Counted from the stretch's first letter, positions 1-8,825 are shown. The stretch: DNA of 64,000 nt from Nonomuraea aurantiaca (GCF_020215705.1 NZ_JAIWNB010000016.1:207605-271604); one strand, 5' to 3'. Notes: generated by a model not told the origin, from the sequence alone. Numbers and translations: made by a program.

Positions 1-1888
1 TCAAGCGGACGCCCGTACCCACGCCGTCGACCGTGCGGATCGTCCGGCCGGCCTCGCGCAGGGTCACCCGGCCCGCGTCGGCGACCGCCAGCACGCGGCC
101 GCCGGCGCTGAGGTCGAACCGCGCGTCCGCCCCGGCGGCGGGGGGCGGCAGCACGGTCAGCTCGCGCTGCGCCAGCGCGCTGTACAGCACGGCCCGCGCC
201 TCCTGAACCGGCGCGATCCGCCAGGCCGCCACGCTCAGCAGCATGGCCTTGACGGGGTCGGAGGTCTGGAGCGTCTCGGCGAGCATCGCGGTCTTGCGGG
301 CCACCGCGATGTCCCGCTCCCGTACGGCCGCCGCCCGTTGCCCGGCGGCCACGCCCGTGGCGGCCAACGCGACGACCAGCATGGCGGCCAACGCGGCCAT
401 GACCTGCCGCCGGCGACGGGCCCGGACCCGGCTGTAGGCCAGGCCCGCCTCCAGGAAGGCGTTCTCGACGAGGTTCAGCGTCACGTGCTGACGGCCCGTC
501 GCGGCCCAGCTCAGCGCGGCCTCCAGGGAGCCGCCCTGGTAGAGGTCGCCGGTACGGCGGCCGTGCGCGTCCCACCGCTGGGCGGCCTCGCCGAGCCTGC
601 GATGGATGCGCAGCCCCGCCCGGTCGGCGTCGATCCACCCGCGCATCCGCGGCCAGGCGCGCAGCAGGGCCGCGTTGGCCAGCGACACCGTGTCGCCGTC
701 GCGTACCACCAGCTCGGCCCGGGTGAACCCGAACAGCACCCGGTCCAGCATGGGCGAATCGACGACCCCGTCGTCGAGCTCGCCGGCCGGCACCTTGCGC
801 AGCATGTCCTCGGCGCCCTCGCCGGGCGTGACCAGGCGCAGCATGATCTGCGGCACGACCGCCTGGTCGGTGCCGCGCAGCCGCCGGTAGATCTGCTCGG
901 CCACCAGCTCCAAGGGCGGCTGCGCGAGCAGGGCGGGCGGCCGGATCACGTCGGCCGCCCGGCTGCCCTCGGCCAGCAGCGCCCGCGTCCCGCCGCCGTC
1001 ACGCGGAACGACATCCTCGCCACCGTCACGCGGGACCACATCCCGGCCGCCGTCACTCCGGACGACATCCCGGCCGCTGTCGCGTGAGACGACGTCCCGG
1101 CCGCCGACCAGGGCCAGCAGCAGGCTCCGGGAGCTGGGCCGCTCGCCCGGCTCCTTGGCGAGGGCCGCCGTGACCAGGGCGCGCAGCGGCTCGGCCAGCC
1201 CGGACACGTCGGGGGCGGCGGCGAGGATCTGGTGCAGCAGCCCCGCCAGGTTCTCGCCGGTGAACGGGTCCCGGCCGGTCGCCGCGTACAGGACGACGGC
1301 GCCCCACGCCCACACGTCGACGGCCGGGCCCGCGCGCTGGCCGATGACGCTCTCCGGAGCCATGAACGCCGGCGTCCCGGCGACCTGGCCTGTCGGGGTG
1401 AGCGACATCTCCGACGTCCTGGCGATCCCGAAGTCGATCACCCGCGGGCCGTCGGGGCCGATCAGGACGTTGTCGGGCTTCAGGTCGCGGTGGATCACCC
1501 CGGCCTCGTGGATCGCGGTCAGCGCGGTGGCGATGCCGGTGGCCAGCCGGTGCAGGTCGTCCGGCCGGTACGGCCCGGCGGTCGCGACCGCCCGGCGCAG
1601 GCTGGGGCCGCCGACGTACTCGCTGACGATGTACGGGCGGGGGTCGTCTAGCTCGACCGACAGCACCCGGGCCGTACAGAACGCCGACACCTGCCGGGTC
1701 GCCGCGGCCTCCTTGGCGAACCGGTCCCGCAGCTCGGCCCCGGCACCGGGGTGCAGCACCTTGATCGCCACCCGCTGCCCGGCCGGGTCGTACGCCTCGT
1801 AGACCACACCCTGGCCGCCCTCCCCCAGCCGGCCCGCGAGCCAGTATTCACCGAGCTGGCGCGGGTCGCCGGGAACAAGGGCGGGCAT
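1..1888 (-). CDS. Serine/threonine protein kinase with C-terminal membrane region, 3' end outside window
   Basis: Hanks-type kinase that phosphorylates proteins on Ser/Thr from the cytoplasmic side of the membrane. The kinase domain spans about residues 14-260: glycine loop GRLGEGGQGVVY (19-30), VAIKVL lysine K43, catalytic HRDLKPDN (133-140), DFG at 152 and the APE motif near 177. A short repeated linker (four RDVV/EDVV-type units, residues 263-297) follows. Next comes a helical stretch (LLRAWPRMRGWIDADRAGL, later LEAALSW) typical of the region between nSTAND NTPases and WD40 propellers in actinomycetes. One membrane segment lies near residues 487-510, and the frame is open at the edge. No nSTAND P-loop is present, so the kinase appears joined directly to that helical tail. 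The ATG at 1888 lies 55 bp after the response regulator stop, so co-transcription is possible. Confidence 0.9.
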   Translation of the reverse strand, partial: MPALVPGDPRQLGEYWLAGRLGEGGQGVVYEAYDPAGQRVAIKVLHPGAGAELRDRFAKEAAATRQVSAFCTARVLSVELDDPRPYIVSEYVGGPSLRRAVATAGPYRPDDLHRLATGIATALTAIHEAGVIHRDLKPDNVLIGPDGPRVIDFGIARTSEMSLTPTGQVAGTPAFMAPESVIGQRAGPAVDVWAWGAVVLYAATGRDPFTGENLAGLLHQILAAAPDVSGLAEPLRALVTAALAKEPGERPSSRSLLLALVGGRDVVSRDSGRDVVRSDGGRDVVPRDGGEDVVPRDGGGTRALLAEGSRAADVIRPPALLAQPPLELVAEQIYRRLRGTDQAVVPQIMLRLVTPGEGAEDMLRKVPAGELDDGVVDSPMLDRVLFGFTRAELVVRDGDTVSLANAALLRAWPRMRGWIDADRAGLRIHRRLGEAAQRWDAHGRRTGDLYQGGSLEAALSWAATGRQHVTLNLVENAFLEAGLAYSRVRARRRRQVMAALAAMLVVALAATGVAAGQRAAAVRERDIAVARKTAMLAETLQTSDPVKAMLLSVAAWRIAPVQEARAVLYSALAQRELTVLPPPAAGADARFDLSAGGRVLAVADAGRVTLREAGRTIRTVDGVGTGVRL

Positions 1889-1943
1889 GTTCTCGATGGT
1901 GCAACGGCATCACTCCATCGAGAAGGGGTCCCGTACGGCTCTC

Positions 1944-2639
1944 CTAGGTCACCTCTCCTGACCGCGCGGCCAGGGAGGTGTAGACGGTCACCTCGTCAGG
2001 ACGGACGAGGCCGTCCTGGATGGCGCAGATGAGCAGCTTCTCCTTGGTGGGCGCGGGCCGCCCCGCCGCCGCGTACTTGACGCGGGCCCGGTCGATGTAC
2101 TGGCGTACGGTCCGCTCCTTGATCCCCATCCGCGCCGCCACCGACGCCTTGGACATCGACTGGAACCAGAACAGCAGCGCGGCCCGCTCCTTGTCCGACA
2201 GCTGCGGCCGGTGCGGGCCCTCGTCGGTCGCGATCGCCTGCGCCATCGGCGGCGTCATGCTCGGTTTGTCGGCGGCCACCTCCAGGATGGTCTCCAGGCA
2301 GGACTCCCGCGTGGCCCGTCCCTTGCCGATGAACGCCGAGGCTCCGGCGTCCAGCACGGCGCGCACGATCTCCGGCTCCTCGTGCTCGGAGAAGACGATG
2401 ACCCGCTGCCCGCCCCCGCACAGCTCGGCGACCCGGTCGACGACCAGGGTGCCGTTGAGGTTGAGATCGAGCATCAGCACGTCGGCGGCCACGCCGCGGA
2501 CGGACTCGATCGTCGACCCCTGGGCGACCAGGCACACCGGGCCCGGCGGGCTGAACCATGACCTGACGCCGTCCACCACGACCTGGTGATCCTCCACCAG
2601 GGCGACGGTCACGGGCCCTGCCAGATGCTGTTGACCCAT
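1944..2639 (-). CDS. LuxR/NarL-type response regulator
   Basis: Two-component response regulator of 231 residues. The receiver domain (about 10-125) has the acidic pair in ALVEDHQ, phospho-acceptor Asp in VLMLDLNLNG, the conserved Ser in VIVFSE and Lys in FIGKG. The C-terminal LuxR-type helix-turn-helix (about 150-215) contains LSDKERAALLFWFQSMSKASVAA-like spacing followed by GIKERTVRQYI, a somewhat divergent version of the family. It overlaps the upstream sensor-like gene by 31 bp, so the three genes form one operon read leftward: intact sensor, degenerate sensor, regulator. A GTG at 2612 is an alternative start that would remove nine residues. Targets cannot be read from the sequence. Confidence 0.9.
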   Translation of the reverse strand: MGQQHLAGPVTVALVEDHQVVVDGVRSWFSPPGPVCLVAQGSTIESVRGVAADVLMLDLNLNGTLVVDRVAELCGGGQRVIVFSEHEEPEIVRAVLDAGASAFIGKGRATRESCLETILEVAADKPSMTPPMAQAIATDEGPHRPQLSDKERAALLFWFQSMSKASVAARMGIKERTVRQYIDRARVKYAAAGRPAPTKEKLLICAIQDGLVRPDEVTVYTSLAARSGEVT

Positions 2640-3727
2640 AACTCCCCTCCCTGCCGCTGATAGGTGACGACGACGCCGCTCGGCTCGTGTACCGGGGTGG
2701 TGCTGATGGGCAGGTCGTCATTGTCGGCCACGACGGCCACGCTCATCATGGTGGACATCGCGGATACGGTGACCCTGGCCCGCGACCTGGCGCCGTCCAG
2801 TGCCCGGAGCGGCGCTCTGAGCAGGTCCTCGCGTACGCCTTCCGGCAGGTCGGGCAGGTTCTCGCCGAACGGCGGCGCCGTCACCAGCACCTGGCGCCGC
2901 TCGGCCGCGTCGATGCGCTCGCGCAGCGCCGAGACCAACGCGTCGGGCACGTCCTCCCGCTCGGTGATGAGGCGGCGCAGCCGCATGGCGCCGGCGGTGC
3001 AGTCCGCGCGGACGCGGGGATCGCCGGGATCGGCGCCGTCGGCCAGCTGCTTCAGCAACGACTCGGCCACGTCGCGGATGGCGTCGTACCTGCGCAGCCG
3101 GTCGGCGTGGATGCGCCGGGCGGACATCCGCCAGGCGTCGTCGGCGGCGAGCCGGCGGGCCAGCAGCACCGCGTCCTCGGCGCGCACGCGCAGCGTGTGA
3201 CAGCCGGCCAGGTAACCGAGCTGGAGGGTGATGCTGCCCACCTCGACCATCAGGTACTTGGCGATGGAGACACGGTCGAGCGTCCCGGTCACGGCCATCG
3301 CCGCCAGCATGATGCCGGCGTTGGCGGCGAGGAAGACGAACAGCTCGCCCCGCCCGCGCGGCCGGTTCCACAGCAGCATGACGCCGAGCCAGCCCACCGA
3401 GCCCCAGCCCCAGTTGATGGGGCCGATCAGGTCCTTGGGGTAGCAGGCCACGATCACCGCGATGTCCAGGGCCAGCACGGGCACGGCGAGCTCGCGTCCC
3501 CGGGCCGGGCCGCTGGAGGTGCGCAGCAGGGCCACCGCGGCCAGCACGGCGATCGCGGTGTAGAGGAGCCAGGCCGCCGCCGCGACCGCCGGATAGCGGA
3601 AGTCGTACCAGCCGGTGATCGTGACCGTGAGGTCGTAGCCGGTGTGCCAGAGCATGGCGATCATGACGGCGCCGATCGCGGTGTAGCGGGCGTACCGCTG
3701 CGCGACCTGCTCGATCTCTTCGGTCAC
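2609..3727 (-). CDS. Degenerate membrane sensor kinase-like protein
   Basis: Membrane protein of 372 residues, read from a GTG at 3727 that overlaps the stop of the preceding kinase (GTGA). The N-terminal ~190 residues hold about six hydrophobic segments. A helical region (RRIHADRLRRYDAIRDVAES) corresponds in position to a dimerisation domain. The last ~130 residues resemble an HATPase fold in hydrophobicity and in the segment REDLLRAPLRALDGARSRARVTV-like, but the N-box asparagines, the DxGxG box and the GxGxG loop are absent. It is therefore unlikely to bind ATP or phosphorylate the regulator itself. Its place between an intact kinase and the regulator suggests a partner or modulator subunit. 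That role is an inference; homologues may be annotated only as hypothetical. Confidence 0.75.
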   Translation of the reverse strand: MTEEIEQVAQRYARYTAIGAVMIAMLWHTGYDLTVTITGWYDFRYPAVAAAAWLLYTAIAVLAAVALLRTSSGPARGRELAVPVLALDIAVIVACYPKDLIGPINWGWGSVGWLGVMLLWNRPRGRGELFVFLAANAGIMLAAMAVTGTLDRVSIAKYLMVEVGSITLQLGYLAGCHTLRVRAEDAVLLARRLAADDAWRMSARRIHADRLRRYDAIRDVAESLLKQLADGADPGDPRVRADCTAGAMRLRRLITEREDVPDALVSALRERIDAAERRQVLVTAPPFGENLPDLPEGVREDLLRAPLRALDGARSRARVTVSAMSTMMSVAVVADNDDLPISTTPVHEPSGVVVTYQRQGGELWVNSIWQGP

Positions 3728-4878
3728 GGCCGCCACCACAGGCTCACCCGGGTCCCCTGGCCGCCGGAGGAGATCTCGGCGCCGCCGTTCGGCAGGGACC
3801 GCATCGTGTCGAGGATCGAGCCGCGCACCCCGAACCGGTCGGGCGGCAGCCGGTCCTGGTCGAACCCCCGGCCCTCGTCGGCGACCTCCACGCGGATCTC
3901 GCCGTCGCGCCTGCTGGAGAGCAGCTCCGCTTCGTGTACGCCGGAATGCCGGGCGACGTTGGCCAGCGCCTCGGTGACGGCGCGGGCGAAGCTCTCCGCG
4001 ACCTCCCCCGGCACCGTCTCCGGCGTCAGGCTCCGGTGGACCTCCAGGCCCGTGACCCGCTCGGCCACCTCGTCCAGCAGGGCGTCCAGGGCGATGGAAC
4101 CGGCGGCGGCGCGCGGCGTGTCCCGCAGTTTCTCCAGCGCCGACAGGTCGCTCGCCGCCTGGCCGCGCAGGGTGGGCGAGGGCTCGTCGTAGGTGCCCAG
4201 GCCGACCATCGTCAGCGTGTGCAGTGACGTCTCGTGGATGCTGCCGACCTGCCGCAGCTCGTCCTCGCGCCGCAGCCGCTCCACCATGAGCGTGATCTCC
4301 CTGCGCGCGCTCTCCCTCAGGAAGGCGTCCGCCGAGGCGGCCGAGCGGCGCAGCAGCATCATCAGCACCACGATCGAGAGGATCTGTACGACGTGCGTCC
4401 CCAGAGTGATGCTCACGTCCTGGGGAGGGGAGGCGAGCCGGGCCCCGGCCAGGTACGCCCCCGACACGGCCAGGCCGATGGGGACGGCCACCTTGGGCGG
4501 CCAGACGACCCCGGCGACGACGATGGTCATCGTGACCAGCCCCGCGATCCAGCTCGCTCCGTCCTCGAGCGCCTCCCTGGCCACGAGGTGGCGCTGTGAG
4601 AGGCACAACGCGATGGTGATGGCCACGTCACCGGCGGCCAGCCAGGTGGGCAGCAGTTCCCTGCGCCACACCAGCCGGGCGAACAGCGCCGTCCACACGA
4701 GGTCCACCGCCAGCATCGGCACCAGCCACGCGACGGAGACCGGCGGCACGGCCCCGAGCGCCGCGGCGACGACCGCCACCAGGCCCACGGCGACCCGGGC
4801 GGCCGCACCTGTCCGAGCGATGGCCTGCTCCAACTGCCTGGCCGCCGAGTCGTACCTCGTGGAACCGGGGTGAGCCAT
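3724..4878 (-). CDS. Sensor histidine kinase, intact HATPase
   Basis: Membrane histidine kinase of 384 residues, first gene of a three-gene leftward operon. Hydrophobic segments fill residues ~25-180. The helix with GSIHETSLHTLTMVG (around 215) supplies the likely phospho-accepting His, in the style of NarL-partner kinases. The HATPase domain (about 280-384) shows the N-box EALANVARHSG, the G1 box VADEGRGFD, a G2 region FGVRGSILDTM and the terminal GQGTRVSLWW. Its partner should be the LuxR-type regulator two genes downstream, with the degenerate sensor in between. The ATG at 4878 follows about 330 bp without a gene, which should contain the operon promoter. Confidence 0.9.
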   Translation of the reverse strand: MAHPGSTRYDSAARQLEQAIARTGAAARVAVGLVAVVAAALGAVPPVSVAWLVPMLAVDLVWTALFARLVWRRELLPTWLAAGDVAITIALCLSQRHLVAREALEDGASWIAGLVTMTIVVAGVVWPPKVAVPIGLAVSGAYLAGARLASPPQDVSITLGTHVVQILSIVVLMMLLRRSAASADAFLRESARREITLMVERLRREDELRQVGSIHETSLHTLTMVGLGTYDEPSPTLRGQAASDLSALEKLRDTPRAAAGSIALDALLDEVAERVTGLEVHRSLTPETVPGEVAESFARAVTEALANVARHSGVHEAELLSSRRDGEIRVEVADEGRGFDQDRLPPDRFGVRGSILDTMRSLPNGGAEISSGGQGTRVSLWWRP

Positions 4879-5205
4879 GCGCCGTCCGCTCGCGATGGGA
4901 GCACAAAACGGGTCTCACGATAACGCACCGAAAGTGAACGGAACGGCTTTCTCCGGTCGTGGCGGCGGTTGGGGTCAAGGGTCGGCATTGCTGTTTCCTC
5001 GGGCCGGCTTCTCTGCGGGATGCACGCGTCCTTAGCACCCTGAACCACCGGCCGCCGCGCCGCATGACGGCCGATCGGCCGTCAGCCGTATCACCGCGCG
5101 CGAGCGTGTACTGGGGCGCGTGTCGCGACGACCGCGACTGCTGGGGCGTGTGTCGCGACGACCGCCGGGGGGCGTGTCGCGATGACCGCGACGAGAGGGG
5201 ACCTC
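4879..5205. repeat. Intergenic region with three direct repeats
   Basis: This gap lies between the divergent sensor kinase and PP2C-like genes. Two 30-bp units beginning at 5111 and 5141 share the core GTGTCGCGACGACCGC, and a third related unit (GTGTCGCGATGACCGC) begins near 5174. The repeats stop about 15 bp before the best ribosome-binding site of the PP2C-like gene (GAGAGGGG before ATG 5206). No gene or clear terminator was seen. The repeats happen to be open in the PP2C frame, giving CRDDR units. Confidence 0.6.
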
Positions 5206-6023
5206 ATGACCTTCATCGTGATCGCCATCCTGATCTCCTGCCTGTCCGTGATGGCGATCCGTGGTCAGCGAGGGACCTGGCCGCCCGGGATGCCGGTGGC
5301 ACGGCCACGGCTGTCGGCGGTACGTACGAGGGCTCGCGCGGCCGGCCGTCCGACGCGTACGTCATCCAGGAGCGCCTGATCGCGACGGCCAGCGGCGGCG
5401 GGCGACGCGGCGACACCTCCGCCGCCGTGGCCCTGGGCGCCGTGGTGGCGGCCCGGCCTCGGTACGGCGGGGCGCGGAAGGTGGACATGGACGGCTGGGC
5501 CCAGGCCGTGCACCACTCCGTGCGCACCGCCGCCCAGCGTGACCCCGCCATGTCCGCCCTGGTCAGCACGCTGGACCTGATCATCCTTGACGCGGCGGAC
5601 GGCCCGTGCCTGCGCTTCGCCCATGTCGGGGACGGCGCGATCTGGCACTGCCCGAAGAGCGAGCGGCCACAGCCGCTCACGACGTCGTACTCCTTGGAGG
5701 ACGGCTCGTCGCACTCCTCCGGAGACGGCTCGCACTCCCACGAAGACGGCTCGCACTCTTCCGGGGACGGCTCGCCGCAGTGCGGGCTGGGCCTGGCGTC
5801 CGCCCTGTCTCCGCAGGTCGGCACCGTCTCCCTCCGTCCCGGTGACCGCGTCGTCATCATCACAAACGGCGCGATCCGGGCGCTCGGGGTCTCCCGGATG
5901 GCGGAGCTCTTCGCCGGTGGCCCCTCGCCCGCCGCCTGCCTGGACAGGGTGTTCGACGAGATGGCCGCCGTGGAGCCGAAGGACGACGCGACCGTGGTCA
6001 TAGCGGACTTCGTCACCACCTGA
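5206..6023 (+). CDS. PP2C-like phosphatase with missing metal ligands and an apparent frame break
   Basis: The main frame (from ~5262 to the stop at 6023) is a PP2C/SpoIIE-type fold: SDAYVIQERL, then AHVGDGAIWH, VSLRPGDRVVIITNGA and the terminal KDDATVVIADF. Two aspartates that normally bind the metal pair are replaced: the usual DGxGG is ASGGG and the usual SDG is TNG. The remaining GDG and DD motifs are kept. An insert of about 27 residues made of SSGDGS/HSHEDGS repeats (5690-5775) interrupts the domain. The best start, ATG 5206 behind GAGAGGGG, encodes a membrane helix (MTFIVIAILISCLSVMAI) in a different frame. Joining helix and domain requires a one-base shift between ~5260 and 5340. Otherwise translation starts upstream in the repeats (GTG 5106 or 5148, ATG 5064). 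It may be a pseudophosphatase acting opposite the kinase at 1888. Confidence 0.6.
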
Positions 6024-6181
6024 GGCGTCTCGCGGCGGCCGCAAGTGACGCCGCCGAACCGCCAGCCCCCTGCCGGCCCGCCCGCGCGTCCGTCCATCCG
6101 ACCATCCGGTCGGCCGACCGACCGACCCTCCCCCGTCCGCGCGTCTGCCGGTTGTCCGGGAGGAGGTGGCAGGATCTCCTC

Positions 6182-7192
6182 ATGGACTTCCGGGATCGAG
6201 TTCGAGGCTGCCTGCTCGGTGGGGCGATCGGTGACGCGCTGGGGGCGCCGATCGAGTTCCAGTCGCTCAGGGAGATCCGCAAGCAACACGGCAACGACGG
6301 CATTTCCGGATATGTCACCGATTGGCGTGGCAAAAGTGGGCTGATCACCGATGACACGCAGATGACGCTCTTCACGGTGGAGGGCCTCACCCGCGCCGAG
6401 ACGCCGGTTGACGCCGTGGAGTCGGTACGCCAGGCGTACCAGCGCTGGCTCGACACCCAGGACCATCCCGCGCCTCCCCCGCCGGACGGTCCGCACCGTA
6501 CGAGCCGGTTGCGCGAGGAGGGGTGGCTGTACTCCCGGCGGGCACCCGGCAACGCCTGCCTGTCGGGACTGCACCGGCACTTCCCCGGCCCGGCGCCGCT
6601 CGGCGAGCCAGGCCCGGTGAACCCCGATTCCAAAGGGTGCGGAACGGTCATGCGCTCGGCCCCGTTCGGCCTGGCGGTCAGAGACCCTCGGGCCGCCTTC
6701 GAGCTGTCCGCCGCCTGCGCGCAGATCACCCACGGGCATCCGACCGGGTACCTGGCCGCCGGGGCGTTCGCGGCGATCATCGCGCTCCTGGCGGCGGGGC
6801 GGCCGCTGGCGCAGGCCGTACAGGATGCCCTGGATCTGACGTCCGCTTACCCGCGGCACGAGGAGACGACCGGCGCGCTCCGCGCCGCGGTCGCACTGGC
6901 CCGCAGCGGCGAGCACACGCCCGAGGCGGTCGAGTCGCTCGGCGGGGCCTGGGTGGCCGAGGAGGCGCTGGCCATCGGGGTCTACTGCGCGCTGGTGGAG
7001 CCGTCGGTGGAGCGGGCGATGCTGCTGTCGGTCAACCACTCGGGAGACAGCGACTCCACGGGCTCGGTCTGCGGCAACCTCCTGGGCGCCGTGCACGGCC
7101 CCACGGCGTTCCCGGCCGCGTGGTCACGACCGCTGGAGGGCCGGGAGACGATCGAGAGGCTCGCCGACGAACTGTCGGCCACGTTCAGCTGA
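6182..7192 (+). CDS. ADP-ribosylglycohydrolase (DraG family)
   Basis: Soluble enzyme of 336 residues that removes ADP-ribose from proteins or small acceptors using two Mg ions. The opening RGCLLGGAIGDALGAP, the metal motif ITDDTQMTL (about residue 60) and the C-terminal GDSDSTGSVCGNLLGA (about 290) are the family signatures; all metal-binding Asp/Thr positions are present. ATG 6182 is preferred over the TTG at 6152, because that codon overlaps the purine-rich GGGAGGAGG at ~6158-6166. That sequence is about 15 bp from the ATG, a little long. The gene lies next to kinase, phosphatase-like and two-component genes, which fits a role in reversible protein modification. Its substrate is not predictable. 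Confidence 0.93.
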   Translation: MDFRDRVRGCLLGGAIGDALGAPIEFQSLREIRKQHGNDGISGYVTDWRGKSGLITDDTQMTLFTVEGLTRAETPVDAVESVRQAYQRWLDTQDHPAPPPPDGPHRTSRLREEGWLYSRRAPGNACLSGLHRHFPGPAPLGEPGPVNPDSKGCGTVMRSAPFGLAVRDPRAAFELSAACAQITHGHPTGYLAAGAFAAIIALLAAGRPLAQAVQDALDLTSAYPRHEETTGALRAAVALARSGEHTPEAVESLGGAWVAEEALAIGVYCALVEPSVERAMLLSVNHSGDSDSTGSVCGNLLGAVHGPTAFPAAWSRPLEGRETIERLADELSATFS

Positions 7193-7339
7193 TCCGTCGG
7201 CCGTACGCCGGTCCCCTCCCAGACTCCGTCAGCCGTGCGGCGGTCCGCCCCGGGTTCCCTCCACCGTGCGGCGGTCCTCCCCCAAGGCGTGTATCGAAAG
7301 CGCCGGTCACAGTCACCCGTTGCTCTGAGGCAGGGGTAA

Positions 7340-7356
7340 ACCGCTACTTCAGCGGT
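7340..7356. terminator. Small hairpin after ADP-ribosylglycohydrolase
   Basis: ACCGCT and AGCGGT arms are separated by five bases. The hairpin lies about 150 bp after the upstream stop and 87 bp before the next start. It is short and lacks a T-run, so it may be only a weak terminator. The rest of 7193-7442 holds two copies of GTGCGGCGGTCC (near 7234 and 7267) and no gene. Confidence 0.3.
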
Positions 7357-7442
7357 GGATGCGGCGGGTACGGTGTGGCTGCGGCCGGTCATCGCGTGCA
7401 GCGGCGGCTTACAGAGACAGACGCGCGGACACGAAGGAGCGA

Positions 7443-7808
7443 ATGGTGCCAGGCGCTGTACTGCGAGGGGTGACTTTGGACTGTGCCTACCCGCAGGTGC
7501 TGGCGGGCTTCTACAGTGCACTGACCGGGATGCGCGAGCTCTTCAGTACGGACGAGTTCGTCGCTCTGACGGACGACTCCGGCTGTGATCTGGGATTCCA
7601 GAGGGTTGACGGATACCGGGCTCCGCAGTGGCCGGGTCAGGACGTGCCACAACAGTTCCACCTGGATTTCCGCGCTGACGACCTCGATGCGATGGAAGAG
7701 CTGGCGCTGGAACTCGGCGCGGCCAAACCGGCCCATCAGCCCGGCGACGGACGCTGGCGGGTACTCCTGGATCCGGCTGGCCACCCCTTCTGCCTGACGT
7801 CTTCCTGA
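7443..7808 (+). CDS. VOC-fold (glyoxalase-like) protein
   Basis: A 121-residue single-domain protein with the vicinal-oxygen-chelate pattern: RGVTLDCAYPQVLAGFYSALTGM at the N terminus, QQFHLDFRADDLDAMEELALELGA in the middle and WRVLLDPAGHPFCLTSS at the end. Actinomycetes carry many such small glyoxalase/bleomycin-resistance-like proteins, and the reaction is usually unknown. The start ATG 7443 has AAGGAG seven bases upstream. It stands alone, before the transposase remnant. Confidence 0.9.
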   Translation: MVPGAVLRGVTLDCAYPQVLAGFYSALTGMRELFSTDEFVALTDDSGCDLGFQRVDGYRAPQWPGQDVPQQFHLDFRADDLDAMEELALELGAAKPAHQPGDGRWRVLLDPAGHPFCLTSS

Positions 7809-7858
7809 CATCCCCGGCGTTGACAGGTATCCCCCGTCAGACGCCGTAGCGCTCAAGC

Positions 7859-8392
7859 GTGGTCGGGCGGTTCATCAGCTGCTGGCCGCCTCGGAGAGGG
7901 CATGGCATCGGCTGTGCTGGTCACAGCCGCTCGTTCATGGCCGCGACGAGGACGGTCGCCTCGGCTCATCCGGTGCGACACCGACACCGACGAACTGGTC
8001 TTCTACCGGTGCTGGCTCCGACCCCGACATCCCTCGCCGCACTGATCAAGGTCGCCGGGAGGAGGTGGAGCATCGAGGACTCGTTCCCATCCGGAAAGGG
8101 GCTGACAGGGCTCGATGAACACCAGGTCCGCCGCTACCCGTCGTGGGCGCGGTGGGCCGTGCTGGTCATGCTCGCCCACGCCGTGCTTGCCGTCGCCGCG
8201 GCCGAGCAGCCCGACCTGCCCGAAGACACCGGCCTCCTCCCACTGACCCGCAACGAGATCGCGCACCTGGCCGCCATCGCCCCGCTCGCGAGGCTCTACC
8301 CGCCAGGACACCACCACCGCTGGTCGATCTGGCGACGACGCCACCAGCACCGCGCCCAAACAATGCCACTACCGGCGATGGGTGTCCGCTAG
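7859..8392 (+). pseudogene. C-terminal remnant of an IS701-like transposase
   Basis: The frame ending at 8392 reads ALIKVAGRRWSIEDSFPSGK, GLTGLDEHQVRRYPSWARWA and VLVMLAHAVLAVAAAEQPDL. These are the C-terminal half of a DDE transposase of the IS701/IS4-like group, including the conserved Glu region (RRWSIEDSF) and the usual RWSIWRRRHQ tail. Upstream, the matching segment RLIRCDTDTDELVFYRCWLR appears in another frame around 7965-8028, so at least one frameshift separates them. The N-terminal domain is missing. No terminal inverted repeats were recognised. This is dead mobile DNA. Confidence 0.8.
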
Positions 8393-8408
8393 GTCGTAGG
8401 TCCCAGCG

Positions 8409-8825
8409 TTATTGCCCCACTACGAACACCGGCTCGACGTTCAGCTCGCTGATCAGCCAACCGTCGGGCGTTCGGACGGCCTTGATGCGGGACAGCCCGT
8501 AGCGCCGGGAGGCCGGCACGAGACTGTCGGCGTGGCCGGACAGGGCGGTGATGTAGGCGCGGATCGTCGCGGTGTCGCCGTCGACCTCGATCTGCACGCT
8601 GCTGAACCGGTGGAGCAGGCGGGCGTAGTCCTTGTTGCCGGCCTCGATCTGTGCGATCAGGACGTCGCGGCCGGACCCGGTCCCGTTGCGGGTCGCGCCG
8701 GTGGCGTCCTGCGTCAGAACGGTGTTCAGGTCGTCGAAGCGGTGCTCGTCCAGGGCCCGGCCCAAATGCGACAGCAGGTCGTACAGCTCGGCCCGGTCGG
8801 CCAGGGTTCGCAGGTCGTAGTTCAT
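8409..8825 (-). CDS. SnoaL/NTF2-like protein
   Basis: A 138-residue cone-shaped NTF2-fold protein: LADRAELYDLLSHLGRALDEHRFDDLNTVLTQDA at the N terminus, HRFSSVQIEVDGDTATIRAYI and a C-terminal RYGLSRIKAVRTPDGWLISE. This matches SnoaL_4-type domains, which act as small cyclases, isomerases or ligand binders; no specific reaction can be named. ATG 8825 is chosen because the fold begins there and AAAGGAC lies just upstream. It diverges from the LuxR-type regulator starting at 9005, which is the natural candidate to control it. Confidence 0.85.
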   Translation of the reverse strand: MNYDLRTLADRAELYDLLSHLGRALDEHRFDDLNTVLTQDATGATRNGTGSGRDVLIAQIEAGNKDYARLLHRFSSVQIEVDGDTATIRAYITALSGHADSLVPASRRYGLSRIKAVRTPDGWLISELNVEPVFVVGQ

